Shown here: positions 60,515 through 64,000 of the stretch, piece by piece
Position numbering within the stretch: the stretch's first letter is position 1
How the letters are laid out: the number at the start of each line of letters is the position of its first letter
From: Lobosporangium transversale
Taxonomy: Eukaryota; Mortierellomycota; Mortierellomycetes; Mortierellales; Mortierellaceae
Reading direction: 5' to 3'
Assembly (NCBI RefSeq): GCF_002105155.1
Contig: NW_019028989.1
Coordinates: 372,001 to 436,000, forward strand
Length of the DNA stretch: 64,000 nucleotides
Translations under genes and position numbers: made by a program
Notes under the pieces: model-generated
The model's input: the letters and a program-made list of their open reading frames with translations, nothing else
Database searches by the model: none
Told to the model about the DNA's origin: nothing

Positions 60515-63500
60515 GATGCCAATCCTTTCTTTCAATTGATTTTTTTTATTCCTTTAAACTGTCTTTATGTCAGTCTTTCTTCCGGGAAAAAGTGATAATG
60601 ATGGATGATGAAGAGAATGATTGGTCCAGTAATATTATAAGGTCCGAGATTGATCAGGAAGGAGCTATGCTATTATTGTATTTAGAAGAGTGCCCCGTAG
60701 TTGAGATCTGGAAAAGGAGATATTAGAGAAGATAAAAGTGCAAACGAGACAAGAGGGAGAAAAGGGAGAAAAGAATAAGGAAGAAAAAAAAAGGAAAGAA
60801 AAGAAAAGGAAAAGGAGATGCAAAAAAAGATCGGTTAGTGACAAACAGTAAAGATTCATGGATGATATTCGACCTCGCCTCCTAAACTCTTTTTTTTTTT
60901 TTTTCTTTTATTTCCACCACGAGGTTCAGCCCTCTCCACACACACACACTCTTGTTGCAGCAGTGGTTTACAGTGTAGTAAAAGCACAGCGTTTGACTAT
61001 AAGATCGTTGAAACTATCAAGAGCGAATCTAACAAACACTCCGCTCAATATCTTACAAGATACGAAAAGACGGGGAAGGACAATTATGAGAACAGCAAAT
61101 AAAGCTGATAGGAAGAATAGAATGACAGGAATCAAAAACAGATGAGAATGAGAATGAGAATGAGAATGAGAATGAGAATGAAAATGAAAAGTGCGCGAGT
61201 GGAGCGTGAATAACGTGGACAAGAGAAGGAAAAAGGAAGAGAGAACGAGCGAGGGGCCCAAGGGCGTCCAGTCGAAAAAGAAGATAAAAATACACCACAC
61301 ACACCACATTGCAATTTCTAAACACACAACACACTTCATTCAGACTACATTATGTACAGTACATACAAACAACAAGTGACGGCGTTGAAAATGAAGGATT
61401 TGAGATCAACGCAAACATAAACACAATTGGTTGCTTTCAGACAAGGGCGAGTAAAACGCAAAAGGTGTTCAAACGAGATCAAGGATGGGAAACAAATTGT
61501 TAATAGGCAGGGATGGGGGGAGGGTAGAAGGGGAATGGGCGCTAAATATAAAAATATAAATAGTTCTACTGCTTGTTCTGTCTGTTTCTTCTGTAGCCCT
61601 CGAACAGAGAGAAAGAGAACAAAGTTGTTCACTCAAAAAGAACAAAAAGAAAATAAAAATTAAACCCAGCAAATAAACAGCAACAACATTTGGGCAATGA
61701 ATACATCGCCAAATTTATAAAAAAAAAGGGACATGTCATACAATGAAGATAAAAATAAATGTCAAATCATCCGGCCATGGAAAACCCAAGCATAATCTCA
61801 ACCACGCTTTTATGCTTTTGCATGTTACTGATCCCGGTAGGACAATGTACACCTCTGTGCCTTTGAGGTGTTTATGTTGATGACAGGGCGCCATGTGCCT
61901 AATCAACAGAAAGTCTGTAAATATAGACATGAAAGGGGGGGCTATTAGCCCACCTCACACCTTCTTAAACACCCACATATTCACACCCAAACATAAACAT
62001 CATCCTAGCCCAAGTCCATATCACAACCATGAGACCCAAGAGGAGGAATGGTGAAGAGAGGGACGTGAGAGGTGTTCACCGTCATGAGATTACTGAACAA
62101 ATAAAAGCCATTCATTCATTTCATTGGTAAAAATAGATCTAAAGAACAGATCCATATCTCGCATTGCAATTCCTATATTTTAATCGTCGTCTCCACAAGG
62201 AAAAACAAGGGCCAATTTGCACTTGTTGCAACAGCTCCTTACCCCTTCCATTACTACAGACTCGGTAATGACCCTTTAGTGATTAAGTAATGACGAAGTA
62301 GTCTGAAAGATGAGGGAAGAGCAATCCATCAACCTACGTTATCTCTTAGCAAAGCTGTGCTCAAACTAACACCAACGAAATAATAATAATGGGCCAAGGA
62401 CAACAGAACGATTGTAATGTGGTAGTTGATGTTAGGTTGAGGTGGTTATAGACAGATGGTGGTCAGGGCAAGGAGATTGTATCTCCTGAAGACAAGGATG
62501 GAGGGATTGTATCATGCGACCGGTCTCCGTACATTCAAAATAAAACCATCTATCAGCCATCGAGGGAACATGCTTACTTTATGCAACTGTTCGCGTTGAA
62601 TGTTAGTTGAATAAAAGTTAAAAGTTTGGAGGTATAGCGGTGAATAAATGATAACGCGTGTGCAAATGAAAACAGAAAAGGAAATCGAATGTGGATGATA
62701 TTACACGGAGGTCTTTTGGAAACAGGTGTAATGGAAGAAGGATGAGAGCGTATGCAGGATACAAGGAAAAGAATGAGAAGAAGAGGCGTATTTGTTACGG
62801 ATCAGGAGTGGACACGGTCTCCGACAGCGCGTGTGACGGACAGGAGGCAGTGAGGCTTGACCAAGTAAAATGGGCGAGAGAGAATAATAAATTAGTCAGT
62901 TCCCAGAACCATAACCATTATGACACAGAATCAACTTAATGGGATCTCCTTTATTCTATTTTATTTTATCTTTTTTATTTTTTTTGCGGTGTTCAAATGT
63001 CAGAGAGAGCTTCACGAAAATTCGAATCAAAGCCTAGATGTGAGGAACAATAGAAGAATATATAAAAAGGATTTGACTACTCAGAGACGCTAACGCCAGA
63101 TCGTAACGTCAGGTCGTGGACGAAGATATACGAGGAGTGTAGCATGAAATGCTGTGAAAAGAAGGTCGAAAGAAAAGAATAGCCTTCTGTTACTCGATCA
63201 TTTCCTCTTGTACTAAACAATCTGCTAGCCCGTATCCTTGTGGAGGCACCACAAGGAATGAATGATGTATTGCCGCAAGATTATTAGACAGCAATGTAGT
63301 GTACAGAAGACGAACGTAATGTCAGGAACGCTGATAAGAGTCGAGGTGAAGATGAGAATGAAGCTGACTCCATTCTCCTCTTTAGAACAGAAATAAAACA
63401 CAGAGCGTGCTTGCGTGGAACGGTCGGGTTCTATTTTGATAGGTGTGTGCATGGCATGCGATCAGTATCCATTAAAATTCTTGTATCTTTCCGTGTATCA

Positions 63501-64000
63501 CAAGTGCTTTGTTGACTGCTGTGCCAATTTGTGATTCCTTAAGCAACTTTCGGAGAATGAAAAAAAGGGGATGAAGAGGTAGAGCCATGGCCCCTATGAT
63601 CATAATCTCTACCCTCGTTCATTCTACATTTTTACATCATTTACAACATGGTATAAATGTGTATGAAGTATTACTGGATTTGTCCTAATTGTGCATCTCA
63701 TTCCCCAAGACTCAATATATAGCCCGTTTCATTTGGTCACGATACCTTATATTTTTTAAATTGATTGAATAGACTCAAGCGAAAATTGAATTGTATTGAA
63801 TAGCAACTCTAAATCCGATGTCGTTCGCTACTTGCAAGCTTGGCTCGCTGTCCTCTATTTGCACGCCGAGCGACGGAAGAGGTCAGTGGCTTTGACGTTG
63901 AATAACTGTTATGCGTCACTATGTTTTGCTTCCTTACCTTCACTCTAGCTCTCACGCAACACAATCAAACATGATGATCGTCAAATTCACAGAGTTCCAT
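60515..64000. other. Upstream/intergenic 3.5 kb, no supported gene
   Basis: This is the region upstream of the chitin synthase start. The near part is purine-rich on the + strand (GGAAAAGAA-type repeats at about 60720-60830, 61200-61260), so pyrimidine-rich on the gene's sense strand as in a fungal 5' leader. A hexamer repeat lies at 61144-61179. Beyond it are only short frames without domains, the best being a 33-codon frame near 62030. I see no gene, RNA or mobile element in it. Confidence 0.5.
61144..61179. repeat. GAGAAT hexamer microsatellite, 6 copies
   Basis: Six exact GAGAAT units are followed by the decayed GAAAAT GAAAA. It lies about 630 bp upstream of the chitin synthase start codon, probably in its promoter or leader. 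Confidence 0.95.

Noticed and set aside
61053-61339. Frames over the GAGAAT repeat (FSFSFSFS)
   Set aside because: The repeated dipeptide arises from the microsatellite itself.
62030-62129. A 33-codon frame (MRPKRRNGEERDV) upstream of the chitin synthase
   Set aside because: Short, no domain, and no clear downstream exon.
1-64000. CRISPR array, prophage, insertion sequence, bacterial operon signals or tRNA/rRNA genes
   Set aside because: Nothing of the kind is visible; genes are spliced and eukaryotic. A tRNA scan was not possible here, so an isolated tRNA could be missed.

Overview
This window is nuclear DNA from a filamentous fungus. Evidence: intron-rich protein-coding genes with GT-AG introns, mostly about 50-350 bases long with CTAAC/CTAAT-like branch points; a chitin synthase fused to a myosin motor; a Cch1-type calcium channel; a fungal GH5 sterylglucosidase-type enzyme; and a complex I subunit, which argues against Saccharomyces-type yeasts. 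Gene architecture and the very large low-complexity insertions fit an early-diverging lineage (Mucoromycota/Mortierellomycota-like), but that placement is an inference. I see no CRISPR array, operon, phage, insertion sequence, recognisable transposon, rRNA or tRNA. I rebuilt every gene by joining exons so that intron phases close; all complete models give a total length divisible by three.

Layout. 1-5879 (-): Spt23/Mga2-like transcription factor with TIG and ankyrin domains followed by C2H2 zinc fingers, 3' end outside the window. 8598-12231 (+): Sds3-like subunit of the Sin3/Rpd3 deacetylase complex, with AT-hooks. 12477-14555 (-): unrecognised 692-residue protein. 16494-20780 (+): exportin-4-like nuclear transport receptor. 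21174-22387 (-): electron transfer flavoprotein beta. 22613-31412 (-): Cch1 calcium channel, 19 exons, 2360 residues. 31954-35633 (+): GH5 steryl/ceramide glucosidase-like enzyme. 35977-37056 (-): NDUFS4-like complex I subunit. 37413-41041 (+): Yme2 mitochondrial escape protein. 42639-45497 (-): chromodomain plus C2H2 plus coiled-coil protein. 46141-48707 (-): folylpolyglutamate synthase. 49388-53447 (-): RNA polymerase I second subunit. 53785-60514 (-): myosin-motor chitin synthase. 60515-64000: no gene I can support.

The genes are ordinary neighbours rather than a pathway cluster. Themes are chromatin/transcription (TIG-ANK-zinc finger factor, Sds3, chromodomain protein, Pol I), mitochondrial function (ETF-beta, NDUFS4, Yme2, folylpolyglutamate synthase) and cell surface/membrane (Cch1, GH5 enzyme, chitin synthase). 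Two head-to-head pairs share short upstream regions: Cch1/GH5 (541 bp) and NDUFS4/Yme2 (356 bp).

Most unusual features: the TIG-ankyrin-zinc finger combination in the first gene, the multi-domain chromodomain protein, the unrecognised protein at 12477-14555, and a strong tendency of introns to carry 19-39 base poly(T) tracts on the sense strand.
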